A stretch of DNA of 38,861 nt, from the NCBI GenBank assembly GCA_051648405.1, contig JBOFFC010000027.1:1-38861 (forward strand), written 5' to 3'. Source of the stretch: JBOFFC01 sp051648405 (GTDB lineage: Bacteria > Planctomycetota > Planctomycetia > Pirellulales > Lacipirellulaceae). The translations under genes were made by a program, and so were the position numbers. Under the pieces are notes generated by a model. It was not told where the DNA came from. It searched no databases and was given only the letters and a program-made list of their open reading frames with translations. Shown here one piece after another: positions 24,350 to 31,079 of the stretch (position 1 is the first letter of the stretch; each line of letters opens with the position of its first letter).

Positions 24350-24733
24350 TTACCGTGTGGCGGGCTGCGGACGCAGCAGGCGCCCGAGCTTCTTCTCGAA
24401 CACGATCGGGTCGTACGGCGTCACGAGGAACTCGTCGGTCCCCGCGTTGAACGCCTTCTGCACGTCCTCTAGCTCAGCTTTCGGCGAGAGCAGCATCACC
24501 GGCAGCTCACTCGTGCGGACGTCGTTGCTGAGGCGATCGATCAGGTCCAGCCCGTCCATGTCCGGCAGGTAGTGACCAACGACGACGACGTCCGGGAGCT
24601 GTTCGCCGAGCCACACGAGCGCGGCCTCGCCCGACTCCTTCGCAACCACGCTGTGCCCCAGCAGCTCGAGCCGAAACGACGTGATGTCGCGGAGGGTGGG
24701 GTCTTCTTCGATCAGTAGGACGGTTCGTCGCAT
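24350..24733 (-). CDS. Degenerate receiver-domain protein at the head of the secretion cluster
   Basis: This 127-residue protein is a single receiver-like domain with no output domain. The fold markers are there: LLIEEDPTLRD with E9/E10 in place of the acidic pair, LPDMDGL at residues 56-62, and S83 at the conserved Thr/Ser position. However, the residue four before the Pro of LPDMDGL, normally the phosphorylated Asp, is G53 (codon GGT, 24575-24577). The conserved Lys before Pro is T105. It should therefore not be phosphorylated in the standard way and may act as a constitutive adaptor. It precedes gspE by 46 bases, so a link to the ATPase is likely but inferred. Confidence 0.85.
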   Translation of the reverse strand: MRRTVLLIEEDPTLRDITSFRLELLGHSVVAKESGEAALVWLGEQLPDVVVVGHYLPDMDGLDLIDRLSNDVRTSELPVMLLSPKAELEDVQKAFNAGTDEFLVTPYDPIVFEKKLGRLLRPQPATR

Positions 24734-25065
24734 CGGCGTTTCGGGTGACGCGCATCGGAGGGGGGGTGGCCGCAGCGGTGCGCACCGCCACGGCCTAGCT
24801 GACCCTAGCTCGCGGCCAGCGGCCGGGCGCCGTGTGGCCCGGGAACGAAGGAAGACCGCGACCATCGGCGGTCGCGGGCTTCGGAGTTGTCGGGATACGC
24901 GGGTTGTCGCGGTTAGCAGCCGGTAGATTTTTCGAAAGGCTGCGTCGCCGCACGGAGGCGAGCTCGAAACCGTGGAGCGTTCGCCGCGGTTTCGCGAGCC
25001 ACGAGCGGCTCGGCCGTGAGCTTGGCGAGGTTGAGCAGCGCCACGACGGCGTTTCTCAACGGCTG
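24734..25065. other. 332-base intergenic region before the secretion cluster
   Basis: No gene was seen here. It would carry the promoter of the receiver-secretion operon (minus strand) and the end of the CBS-gene transcript. It contains an 8-bp perfect hairpin at 24856-24877 and a weaker 6-bp inverted repeat, GCAGCC (24916-24921) with GGCTGC (24938-24943), around the only A/T-rich patch of the region. No convincing -10/-35 pair could be assigned. Confidence 0.5.
24856..24877 (-). terminator. Perfect 8-bp hairpin downstream of the CBS gene
   Basis: CCGCGACC (24856-24863) and GGTCGCGG (24870-24877) pair perfectly with a six-base loop. On the minus strand the stem is followed by TCTTCCTTCGTTCCC, moderately pyrimidine-rich. 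It could end the CBS-gene transcript before the secretion cluster, or be part of that cluster's leader. Confidence 0.4.
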
Positions 25066-25458
25066 TTAGACGCCCACGGGCGCCTTCGCGTGCAGGATCG
25101 CCTCGATCACGTCCCGTCGCGACACGAGCCCCGCCAAGCGCCCTCCGCGGAGGACCGGCAGGCGCCGCACGCGGTGCACGATGCACAGGTCGGCGACCTT
25201 CGCGACCGAGTCCGCGACGTCCACCGTCAGCACGTCCCGCGTCATGTGCTCGGCCACGGTCTGGTTGGCGATCTCGTCGTCGTACGCGAGGGCAAGCAGC
25301 GCGAACTCGGTGAGGATCCCCACCAGTCGCCCGTTGTCGTCCACCACCGGGAGGCCGCTGATCCGTCGCTCGATCAGCAGGTCGATCGCCTCGCGGATGG
25401 TCGCGTCGGGATGGATCGACACAACGCTCGGCGTCATGATCTGTTCGACGTTGAGCAT
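25066..25458 (-). CDS. Two-CBS-domain protein
   Basis: This 130-residue protein is made of two CBS domains in tandem and nothing else. The first starts VEQIMTPSVVSIHPDATIREAIDLLI with SGLPVVDDNGRLVGILTEF. The second starts VAEHMTRDVLTVDVADSVAKVADL with RRLPVLRGGRLAGLVSRRDV. Such pairs bind adenine nucleotides and act as energy or redox sensors on partner proteins. The ATG at 25458 gives the normal MLNVEQIM start. It is monocistronic in appearance, 332 bases upstream of the receiver gene on the same strand. The partner protein is unknown. Confidence 0.9.
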   Translation of the reverse strand: MLNVEQIMTPSVVSIHPDATIREAIDLLIERRISGLPVVDDNGRLVGILTEFALLALAYDDEIANQTVAEHMTRDVLTVDVADSVAKVADLCIVHRVRRLPVLRGGRLAGLVSRRDVIEAILHAKAPVGV

Positions 25459-25500
25459 CGTGAGCTCCGACTTGCGAAACGAGGGTCTGCCGACCGGTAG

Positions 25501-25525
25501 CGGAGCGCGACGTTCTGTCGCTCCG
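25501..25525 (-). other. Hairpin in the leader of the CBS gene
   Basis: CGGAGCG (25501-25507) and CGCTCCG (25519-25525) form a 7-bp stem; an alternative pairing with a two-base bulge gives nine pairs around GTTCT. It lies about 43 bases before the CBS start and 138 bases after the end of the beta-propeller gene, so it could be a terminator of the latter or a leader element. Confidence 0.3.
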
Positions 25526-25662
25526 ACAACGTGAAGGCTAGCTCGAAAGTCTCGCAAGAACGCGGTCGAGCGCGGTTGCGCCGAAGGATGGCGTCGCCAG
25601 CAACGCTCGAACAATCCGCACAGCCGGAGCGTTCCGTACAACCGTCTCAGTGGACGAAGTCG

Positions 25663-27318
25663 CTACGGGGCGAGCGTCAATCGATAGGCGACCGCCTCGA
25701 CCGCGTTTCGCACCAGCAGCAGGTCCCCCACGATCACCGGGTTGTTCCAGCAGATCTGCTCGGTGTCGAGCGCTTGGAGCGCCGCGCGTTCGCGGTAGCC
25801 CTCGGGCGAGGCGTCGATCAGCACCAGCTCCCCCCCCTCGCTCAGGTAGAGCAGGTGCTCGCCGACCAGCAGGATTTGGCCGAACCCGAACGACGGCCGT
25901 CGGCGTTTCTTCCAGACGACCTTGCCCGACTCGAGCTCGACGCAAACGAGCACGTTGCCGTCGAGTCCGTAGGCGTACCCGTCGCGGACCACGACGTTGC
26001 TGAACTTCGTCTCGAGCGTTGGCAACACGGCGGGAGTCCACAACGGCTCGGTCAGGAACTCGTCTTCTTCCCGTCTCACCGACACCAGCGACGCCCCCGA
26101 GCCGTACCCCTTGGTCAAGAGGAATCGGTCCTCCGCAAGCGGCACCGGCTGGCTGCAATTCGCGTTGCCGCCGCTCGATCCGGGCCAGGGGTGTTCCCAC
26201 AGCAGTTTGCCCGTCTCGACTGCATGCGCCGACAGGAAGTCCTGGTTTACTTGCAGCACCGCGCGCGTGCCGGCGACCTGGGCCTCGACGGGGGACGCGT
26301 ACGACGTCACGCGCCAGCCCGACTTCCAGCGGACGTCGCCCGTCTCGAGGTCGAAGGCGACAAGCGACGAGTCGTAGCCCGCCTCCTCGGTCGATCCGAG
26401 CGGCGCGCCGACGTTCACGACGACGATCCCCAGGTCCTGGACCACCAACGGCGAACCGCTGGCGCCCCAGTTGAGGTTCGTGGCCCCGAACTCCTCGAGC
26501 GTGTCGCACGACCAGACGCGCTCGCCGGTCGTCGCGTCGAGGCAGTTGACGATCCCCGTGCCGCCGTGCGTGTAGACACGCCCGCTGGCGAACGTCGGCG
26601 TTGCGCGGGGGCCGACGCCCCCCATCGCCGACTGGAACGTCTGTGGGTCGAACCGGCACGTGTCGCTGTGCGTCCAAACGACGTCGCCGCTCGAGGCCTG
26701 GTAGCAGGTTACGTGCTCCTCCTCGCCGCGCTGCTCCTGCGTGTACGCCAGGTCGCCAACGACGGCGAACGAAGACCAGCCGGCGCCGATTGGCTTCCGC
26801 CACAGCTCCTGCGGCGGGTTCTTCTCCCAGTCGGGGTCGAGCTTCACCCCCTGCGCCTCGGCCCAGTAGCCGGTCCCCAGGAACCGCGGGTAGTCCTTGG
26901 ACGATGCCTCGACCACGGGTGCTGCGACGGCTGCCTCCTCGGGCTTCAGGTCCTCGAGCAACTCGTCGGGCTGCGTCGCGCCACGCCAGCGGACGCCGAC
27001 GAACGCGCCGGTTCCGTCGTGCGTCGTCTCGAAGAGCGTCGTGAACACCATCGGAAACGCGAGCGCCCCCGCGAACACGCCGAAGCGGAGCCACAACGGG
27101 CCGCGGCCGCGGATCGCGTACCACGCGGCGAGGCCGAAGGCCCCCAGCGACACCGACACCAGGGTCGCGACCTGATGGAAGTCATCCGTGACGTCGAGGC
27201 TCGCGAACCCCAGCCGCGCACCGACCAGCAGGCCGATCCACGCCCACGGGAAGATCACCCGGCGTCTTGTTGCGGGGGCCGCTACCGGGGCTTTCGTCGG
27301 GGCGTTCGTTGAGTCCAT
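25663..27318 (-). CDS. Membrane-anchored PQQ-type beta-propeller protein
   Basis: This 551-residue protein has three hydrophobic helices in the first 115 residues (FPWAWIGLLVGARLGFA; VATLVSVSLGAFGLAAWYAI; FGVFAGALAFPMVFTTLF). They are followed by a large domain of PQQ/BamB-like repeats: ASSGDVVWTHSD, DATTGERVWSCD, DLETGDVRWKSGW, VETGKLLWEHPW and LESGKVVWKKRR. These fit a seven- or eight-bladed propeller facing the periplasm. In planctomycetes such proteins are common and mostly uncharacterised; no catalytic dehydrogenase residues are evident, so a binding or scaffold role is more likely. It is divergent from pabB across 135 bases. Confidence 0.85.
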   Translation of the reverse strand: MDSTNAPTKAPVAAPATRRRVIFPWAWIGLLVGARLGFASLDVTDDFHQVATLVSVSLGAFGLAAWYAIRGRGPLWLRFGVFAGALAFPMVFTTLFETTHDGTGAFVGVRWRGATQPDELLEDLKPEEAAVAAPVVEASSKDYPRFLGTGYWAEAQGVKLDPDWEKNPPQELWRKPIGAGWSSFAVVGDLAYTQEQRGEEEHVTCYQASSGDVVWTHSDTCRFDPQTFQSAMGGVGPRATPTFASGRVYTHGGTGIVNCLDATTGERVWSCDTLEEFGATNLNWGASGSPLVVQDLGIVVVNVGAPLGSTEEAGYDSSLVAFDLETGDVRWKSGWRVTSYASPVEAQVAGTRAVLQVNQDFLSAHAVETGKLLWEHPWPGSSGGNANCSQPVPLAEDRFLLTKGYGSGASLVSVRREEDEFLTEPLWTPAVLPTLETKFSNVVVRDGYAYGLDGNVLVCVELESGKVVWKKRRRPSFGFGQILLVGEHLLYLSEGGELVLIDASPEGYRERAALQALDTEQICWNNPVIVGDLLLVRNAVEAVAYRLTLAP

Positions 27319-27453
27319 GTCGTCGGCGCCGTTTGGGCGGGGCCGTTTCGGCGTGCGAAAGAAGGCGATCCGGTTGGCGAGGGGCTACGCAGCGCGTCCC
27401 CCGCGAGACGACAATCGTAGGGCTGCCCCGCCAAGCGGACAACGCGCCACGCA

Positions 27454-28896
27454 ATGCCCTCGCAACCCCCCGCCGCTTGCCCCCCACCGCTCGTAGCCGA
27501 GCTCCCGCGCGGCCTGCGTGCCGAGGAAGTTTTTCGGCGGCTCGCGACACTGCGGCACGCCGTCTGGTTCGACAGCGCCCTGCGTCACCCGGAGCTCGGC
27601 CGCTACTCGTACGTCGGCGCCGACCCGGTCGAGTGGTTCGTCCGTCCCGTGGGCGCCCTTGCGCCGCTGGCGGATTGGGACCATTGGGTGTCGGCGCACC
27701 GCGCGGAGCGCGTCGAGGGGCTCCCTCCCTGGCAAGGAGGGTTCGCCGGCCTGTTGTCGTACGACCTCGGTCGGTCACTCGAGTCGATCGCCGCGACGCG
27801 GTACGACGAGTTCGCGCTCCCGGCAATCGCGATGGGACTGTACGACACGTGCGTCGCCTTTGACCACGTCGAAGGACGCGCATGGGCCGTGTCGCACGGG
27901 CTGCCGGAGGCCGACCCGGCGCGAAGGCGCGACCGCGCAAGCCGGCGTCTCGAATGGCTGATGGACGTCGTATTGGCCGACGTCGTCGAGCGCGACGCTC
28001 ACGTGCTCGCCACGGAGGAGCCCCTCGCGCGCGATCGACTCGCCCCCTGCTTCGAGGCCCCGGGGCGCGCGGGGGTCCTGAGCAACTTCTCGCGCGACGA
28101 CTACTTGCACGCCGTCGCGTGCGTCGTCGAGCACTTGCGCGCGGGCGACGCCTTTCAGGTGAACCTCTCGCAGCGGCTGCTGACGCCCGACCGCGGCGAC
28201 GCCCCGGGTGCGTACCTGCGCCTGCGCGAGCGGAACCCGGCCCCGTTCGCGGCGTACCTCGACGGGGGAGGGTGGTCGATCGCGAGCGCGTCCCCCGAAC
28301 GCTTCTTGCGGCTCGACGGCGAGAGGATCGAGACCCGCCCGATCAAGGGGACGCGCCCCAGGGGGCTTACCCCCACCGACGACGACCGCCTCGGCCGCGC
28401 GCTCGTCGATAGCGAGAAAGACCGCGCCGAGAACGTGATGATCGTCGATCTGATGCGCAACGACTTGTCGCGCGTTGCGACCGAGGCCTCGGTGACGGTC
28501 TCAACGCTGTTCGGCCTCGAACGCTACGCCCACGTGCAGCACCTGGTGTCGGTCGTCGAAGCGGAGCTCCGCGCCGACGCGGGGGTCGCCGATCTGCTGA
28601 CCGCCGCGCTCCCCGCCGGGTCGATCACCGGCGCCCCCAAGGTCCGTGCGCAGCAGATCATCGCCGCGCTCGAACCGACCGCCCGCGGCGCCTACTGCGG
28701 GTCGATGGCCTGGGTCGGGTTGGCCGACAAGGCCGGGGGGCGGCAGATGGACTCGAGCGTGCTGATCCGGACCGTCACCGCGGCGCGCGGCTGGCGCCAG
28801 GCGCCGGTCGGTGGGGGGGTGGTCGTCACCTCGGACCCCGAGGCCGAGTACGACGAGACCTGGCAAAAGGCGGCTGGTCTGCTCGACGAGCCGTGA
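27454..28896 (+). CDS. pabB: Aminodeoxychorismate synthase component I
   Basis: This 480-residue enzyme converts chorismate to 4-amino-4-deoxychorismate with ammonia from PabA, for folate synthesis. The chorismate-binding domain is complete: DAFQVNLSQRL, SPERFLRL, PIKGTRPRG, KDRAENVMIVDLMRNDL and LPAGSITGAPKVRAQQII. The Lys in PIKGT is the mark of PabB; anthranilate synthases normally have Ala there. The N-terminal domain (residues 25-160) shows the usual SYVGADPVEWF. The start is ATG at 27454, with no strong ribosome-binding site. It is followed after 51 bases by pabA. A PabC lyase is not in the window. Confidence 0.88.
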   Translation: MPSQPPAACPPPLVAELPRGLRAEEVFRRLATLRHAVWFDSALRHPELGRYSYVGADPVEWFVRPVGALAPLADWDHWVSAHRAERVEGLPPWQGGFAGLLSYDLGRSLESIAATRYDEFALPAIAMGLYDTCVAFDHVEGRAWAVSHGLPEADPARRRDRASRRLEWLMDVVLADVVERDAHVLATEEPLARDRLAPCFEAPGRAGVLSNFSRDDYLHAVACVVEHLRAGDAFQVNLSQRLLTPDRGDAPGAYLRLRERNPAPFAAYLDGGGWSIASASPERFLRLDGERIETRPIKGTRPRGLTPTDDDRLGRALVDSEKDRAENVMIVDLMRNDLSRVATEASVTVSTLFGLERYAHVQHLVSVVEAELRADAGVADLLTAALPAGSITGAPKVRAQQIIAALEPTARGAYCGSMAWVGLADKAGGRQMDSSVLIRTVTAARGWRQAPVGGGVVVTSDPEAEYDETWQKAAGLLDEP

Positions 28897-28932
28897 CCGC
28901 TGCGCTCGCCACCGACGATTCGCCACGCTTGG

Positions 28933-28938
28933 TACAAT
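28933..28938 (+). promoter_or_regulatory. Extended -10 element just before pabA
   Basis: TGG TACAAT (28930-28938) fits an extended -10 promoter element (TGn TATAAT with one mismatch). Transcription would start near 28945, only about three bases before the pabA ATG at 28948, giving a nearly leaderless mRNA. No clear ribosome-binding site precedes that ATG, which agrees. No good -35 is seen. Confidence 0.4.
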
Positions 28939-28947
28939 CGCGCCGCG

Positions 28948-29541
28948 ATGCTCCTAGTCCTCGACAACTACGACAGCTTCGTCCACAACCTGGCTCGGCT
29001 GCTGCGCGTTTGTGGAGCACCGACGCAGGTCGTGAGGAGCGACGCGATCGACGTTGAAGGGATCGAGCTTATGGCGCCCGAAGGGATCGTGATCTCGCCG
29101 GGGCCGGGCAGGCCCGGTGAGGCGGGTTGCTCGGTCGAGGCCGTCCGGGCGTTCGCCGAGCGGATCCCGATCCTAGGGGTCTGCCTCGGGCACCAGGCGA
29201 TCGTCGAGGCGCTCGGCGGCCGCGTGGTCGCCGCCCCCGAGCCGCTCCACGGCCGAGTCTCGCCCGTCGTGCACTCGGGCGAGGGGGTGTTCAACGGGGT
29301 TCCCAGCCCATTCGACGCCTGCCGCTACCACTCGCTGGCGATCGACGAGGGGTCGCTGCCGCCATCGCTCCGCGTGACCGCACGGTCAATGGACGGGGTC
29401 GTGATGGCGATCGAGCACCGCACGCGGCCCGTGTACGGCGTGCAGTTCCACCCCGAGGCGGTGCTCACCAGGTACGGCGAGAGTCTGCTCGCAAACTTTG
29501 TCCGAGCGGTCAACGAAGCCGTGGCCGAAGCGCCGCGCTAG
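28948..29541 (+). CDS. pabA: Aminodeoxychorismate synthase glutaminase component
   Basis: This 197-residue class I glutamine amidotransferase supplies ammonia to PabB. It has the N-terminal LDNYDSFVHNLARLL, the oxyanion-loop ISPGPGRPGEAG (residues 49-60), the nucleophile C79 in GVCLGHQ, and H168 and E170 in FHPEA. In many bacteria one such protein serves both PabB and TrpE, so a role in tryptophan synthesis (trpG) cannot be excluded; the adjacent pabB favours folate. It ends on a CTAG (29538-29541) that also provides the stop codon of the convergent pdxJ. Confidence 0.9.
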   Translation: MLLVLDNYDSFVHNLARLLRVCGAPTQVVRSDAIDVEGIELMAPEGIVISPGPGRPGEAGCSVEAVRAFAERIPILGVCLGHQAIVEALGGRVVAAPEPLHGRVSPVVHSGEGVFNGVPSPFDACRYHSLAIDEGSLPPSLRVTARSMDGVVMAIEHRTRPVYGVQFHPEAVLTRYGESLLANFVRAVNEAVAEAPR

Positions 29542-30263
29542 CGCGACGCCTCGGCGATCAACCGCTTCATCTCGCGCACCGCCGCGTCGAACCCGACGAA
29601 CAGCGCCCGCGCGACGATGCTGTGACCGATGTTCAGCTCCGCCATGTTCGCCAGCGCCGCAACCGCGCCGATGTTGCGGTAGTTGAGCCCGTGCCCCGCG
29701 TGCAACTGCATCCCGGCATCGACCGCCTGCTTGCCGGAGCTTGCGAGCCGGGCGAGCTCGGCCGTGGCGTCGCCGGCGGCGAACGCGTGGGCGTAGGGGC
29801 CCGTGTGCAGCTCGACCCCGTTCACTCCGAGCGACGCCGCGGCCGAGAGCTGCTGGGGGTCGGCGTCGATGAACAGGCTGACGCGGATCCCCTCGCGGTG
29901 CAGGCGATCGACGGCCGAGCGGACGCGGTCGAATCCGCCGGCGACGTCGAGCCCCCCTTCGGTGGTGACTTCCTCGCGCCGCTCGGGGACCAGCGTCACC
30001 TGGTGCGGCTTCGAGCGGCACGCGATCCCCAGCACCTCGTCGGCGCACGCGCACTCCAGGTTCACCGGGACCGCGACGGACCGCAGCAGCACCTCGACGT
30101 CGCGGTCCTGGATGTGCCGCCGGTCTTCGCGGAGGTGGACCGTGATCCCGTCGGCGCCGGCGAGCTCGGCGAGGGCGGCCGCCCACACCGGGTCGGGCTC
30201 GAGCGCGCGACGCGCCTGACGAACCGTCGCCACGTGGTCGATGTTGACGCCGAGCAGTGCCAT
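29538..30263 (-). CDS. pdxJ: Pyridoxine 5'-phosphate synthase
   Basis: This 241-residue TIM-barrel enzyme condenses deoxyxylulose 5-phosphate with 3-amino-2-oxopropyl phosphate to form pyridoxine 5'-phosphate, in the DXP-dependent vitamin B6 route. The N-terminus LLGVNIDHVATVRQARR is diagnostic. Further active-site parts are ITVHLREDRRHI (residues 40-51), E72 in VNLECA, and the His-Gly-Leu-Asn-Tyr loop HAGHGLNYRNI. The length equals the family norm. It overlaps pabA tail to tail by four bases. The same DXP-route logic implies pdxA elsewhere in the genome. A 6-bp hairpin lies ten bases upstream of its start. Confidence 0.96.
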   Translation of the reverse strand: MALLGVNIDHVATVRQARRALEPDPVWAAALAELAGADGITVHLREDRRHIQDRDVEVLLRSVAVPVNLECACADEVLGIACRSKPHQVTLVPERREEVTTEGGLDVAGGFDRVRSAVDRLHREGIRVSLFIDADPQQLSAAASLGVNGVELHTGPYAHAFAAGDATAELARLASSGKQAVDAGMQLHAGHGLNYRNIGAVAALANMAELNIGHSIVARALFVGFDAAVREMKRLIAEASR

Positions 30264-30611
30264 ACAGCGGGCCCGACCCGCGGTCGGTCAAGGAAGGTGG
30301 ACGGAATTCGAAGCCAGGAGTTTACTGGCCGATCGACCCGCAGGGGCAGGGCGCCGGGCGTCAGGACGCCATGCGGGTCGTGCCGATTGTTCGGCTGGCG
30401 ACTCGGAAACGAGCCCCCGCTTTCCGCCCAAGACACGCCGAGTTGCACGGGGGTTCAGGCCGATCGTGCCGCGCCTAGCGGCGGCGGTCCGAAAGTTGGT
30501 CCCCCGCGCGCCGGCCATCGACCTAGGTTTGTCCGATCGAGGGGCACAGCCCCATAGCAACTTTGCCGACGCCGCAGCTTCACGACCGCCCCCAACCGAC
30601 GGCGGACCACC
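30264..30611. other. 348-base divergent intergenic region
   Basis: No credible gene was seen between pdxJ (-) and the small gene at 30612 (+). Next to pdxJ is a 6-bp hairpin, CCGACC/GGTCGG, at 30273-30287 that overlaps a TTGACC on the minus strand. Near the other end GGGGC (30541-30545) and GCCCC (30549-30553) form a short stem. The region should hold two divergent promoters, but none could be placed with confidence. Confidence 0.5.
30273..30287 (-). promoter_or_regulatory. Hairpin/operator-like palindrome upstream of pdxJ
   Basis: CCGACC (30273-30278) and GGTCGG (30282-30287) pair around CGC, ending ten bases before the pdxJ start codon. It occupies the place of a ribosome-binding region and may be an operator or a translational control stem; this is inference. 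Confidence 0.35.
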
Positions 30612-30947
30612 ATGACTTGCCAGCAACTCGCCGAACGTATCGAGCGGATGCAGCCCGAGGCTTCGGCGCAGGACGTCGCGCGGCTCTGCCTGCTACTCGC
30701 GAACAACCACCAGGACCTGACCGACCTGGGGGACACGCGTTCGCTGCAAACCGCTTGGCAGCAGATGGGGCTCAAGCTGCAGTTTGCGACCGACCAGCAC
30801 GCGGCGATGACGCACGAGCTCGAGGAGCTCGCGAGCAGCGACCCCAAGTCGTTCAGCCAAGAGCAGGTCTGGGTCCTGATCCGTGCGATCAAGGTCCAGA
30901 GCCAGATCCTGCAGATGTACGTTGGGCACCCGTTGCTGGATGTCTGA
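30612..30947 (+). CDS. Small conserved protein of unknown function
   Basis: This 111-residue, probably all-helical cytosolic protein has no signal or membrane segment. It begins TCQQLAERIERMQPEASAQD and includes NNHQDLTDLGDTRSLQTAWQQMG. I do not recognise a named family. Codon use and amino acid composition look normal for the window, and the high GC at third positions supports real coding. It stands alone: its upstream neighbour is divergent pdxJ and its downstream neighbour mgtE is convergent. Its stop codon lies within the left arm of a long inverted repeat, so the last residues may have been shaped by that element. Confidence 0.65.
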   Translation: MTCQQLAERIERMQPEASAQDVARLCLLLANNHQDLTDLGDTRSLQTAWQQMGLKLQFATDQHAAMTHELEELASSDPKSFSQEQVWVLIRAIKVQSQILQMYVGHPLLDV

Positions 30948-31079
30948 CGACGGAGATGCTAGATGACAGATGGCAGATGATGGAGAAAGGGCGAGCGCGG
31001 CCCCGCATTCGCAGCAAGTCTCGCGTCACCACCTCTCTCTATCATCTAACCTCTGTCATCTGCTATCTCCGCCGTCAGA
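30943..31079 (+). repeat. Long inverted repeat of heptamers containing both convergent stop codons
   Basis: The left arm 30943-30989 and right arm 31033-31079 are 47 bases each and, by hand alignment, identical at about 38 of 47 positions after reverse complementation. The loop is 43 bases. Each arm contains the TGA of the adjacent gene at the same arm position (30945-30947; 31075-31077 on the minus strand). Within the left arm a 7-base period is plain: AGATGCT, AGATGAC, AGATGGC, AGATGAT (30954-30981). The arms are much poorer in G+C than the surroundings. It can fold into a large stem-loop serving as a bidirectional terminator, or be a mobile palindromic repeat. Confidence 0.8.

Noticed and set aside
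27454..28896. pabB as anthranilate synthase component I (trpE)
   Set aside because: The motif PIKGTRPRG has the Lys typical of aminodeoxychorismate synthase; TrpE normally has PIAGT.
30288..30626. Possible 112-residue gene on the minus strand in the pdxJ-upstream gap
   Set aside because: Composition is Arg/Ala/Pro-rich without domain, start signal or codon bias, and it would overlap the start of the better supported plus-strand gene at 30612.
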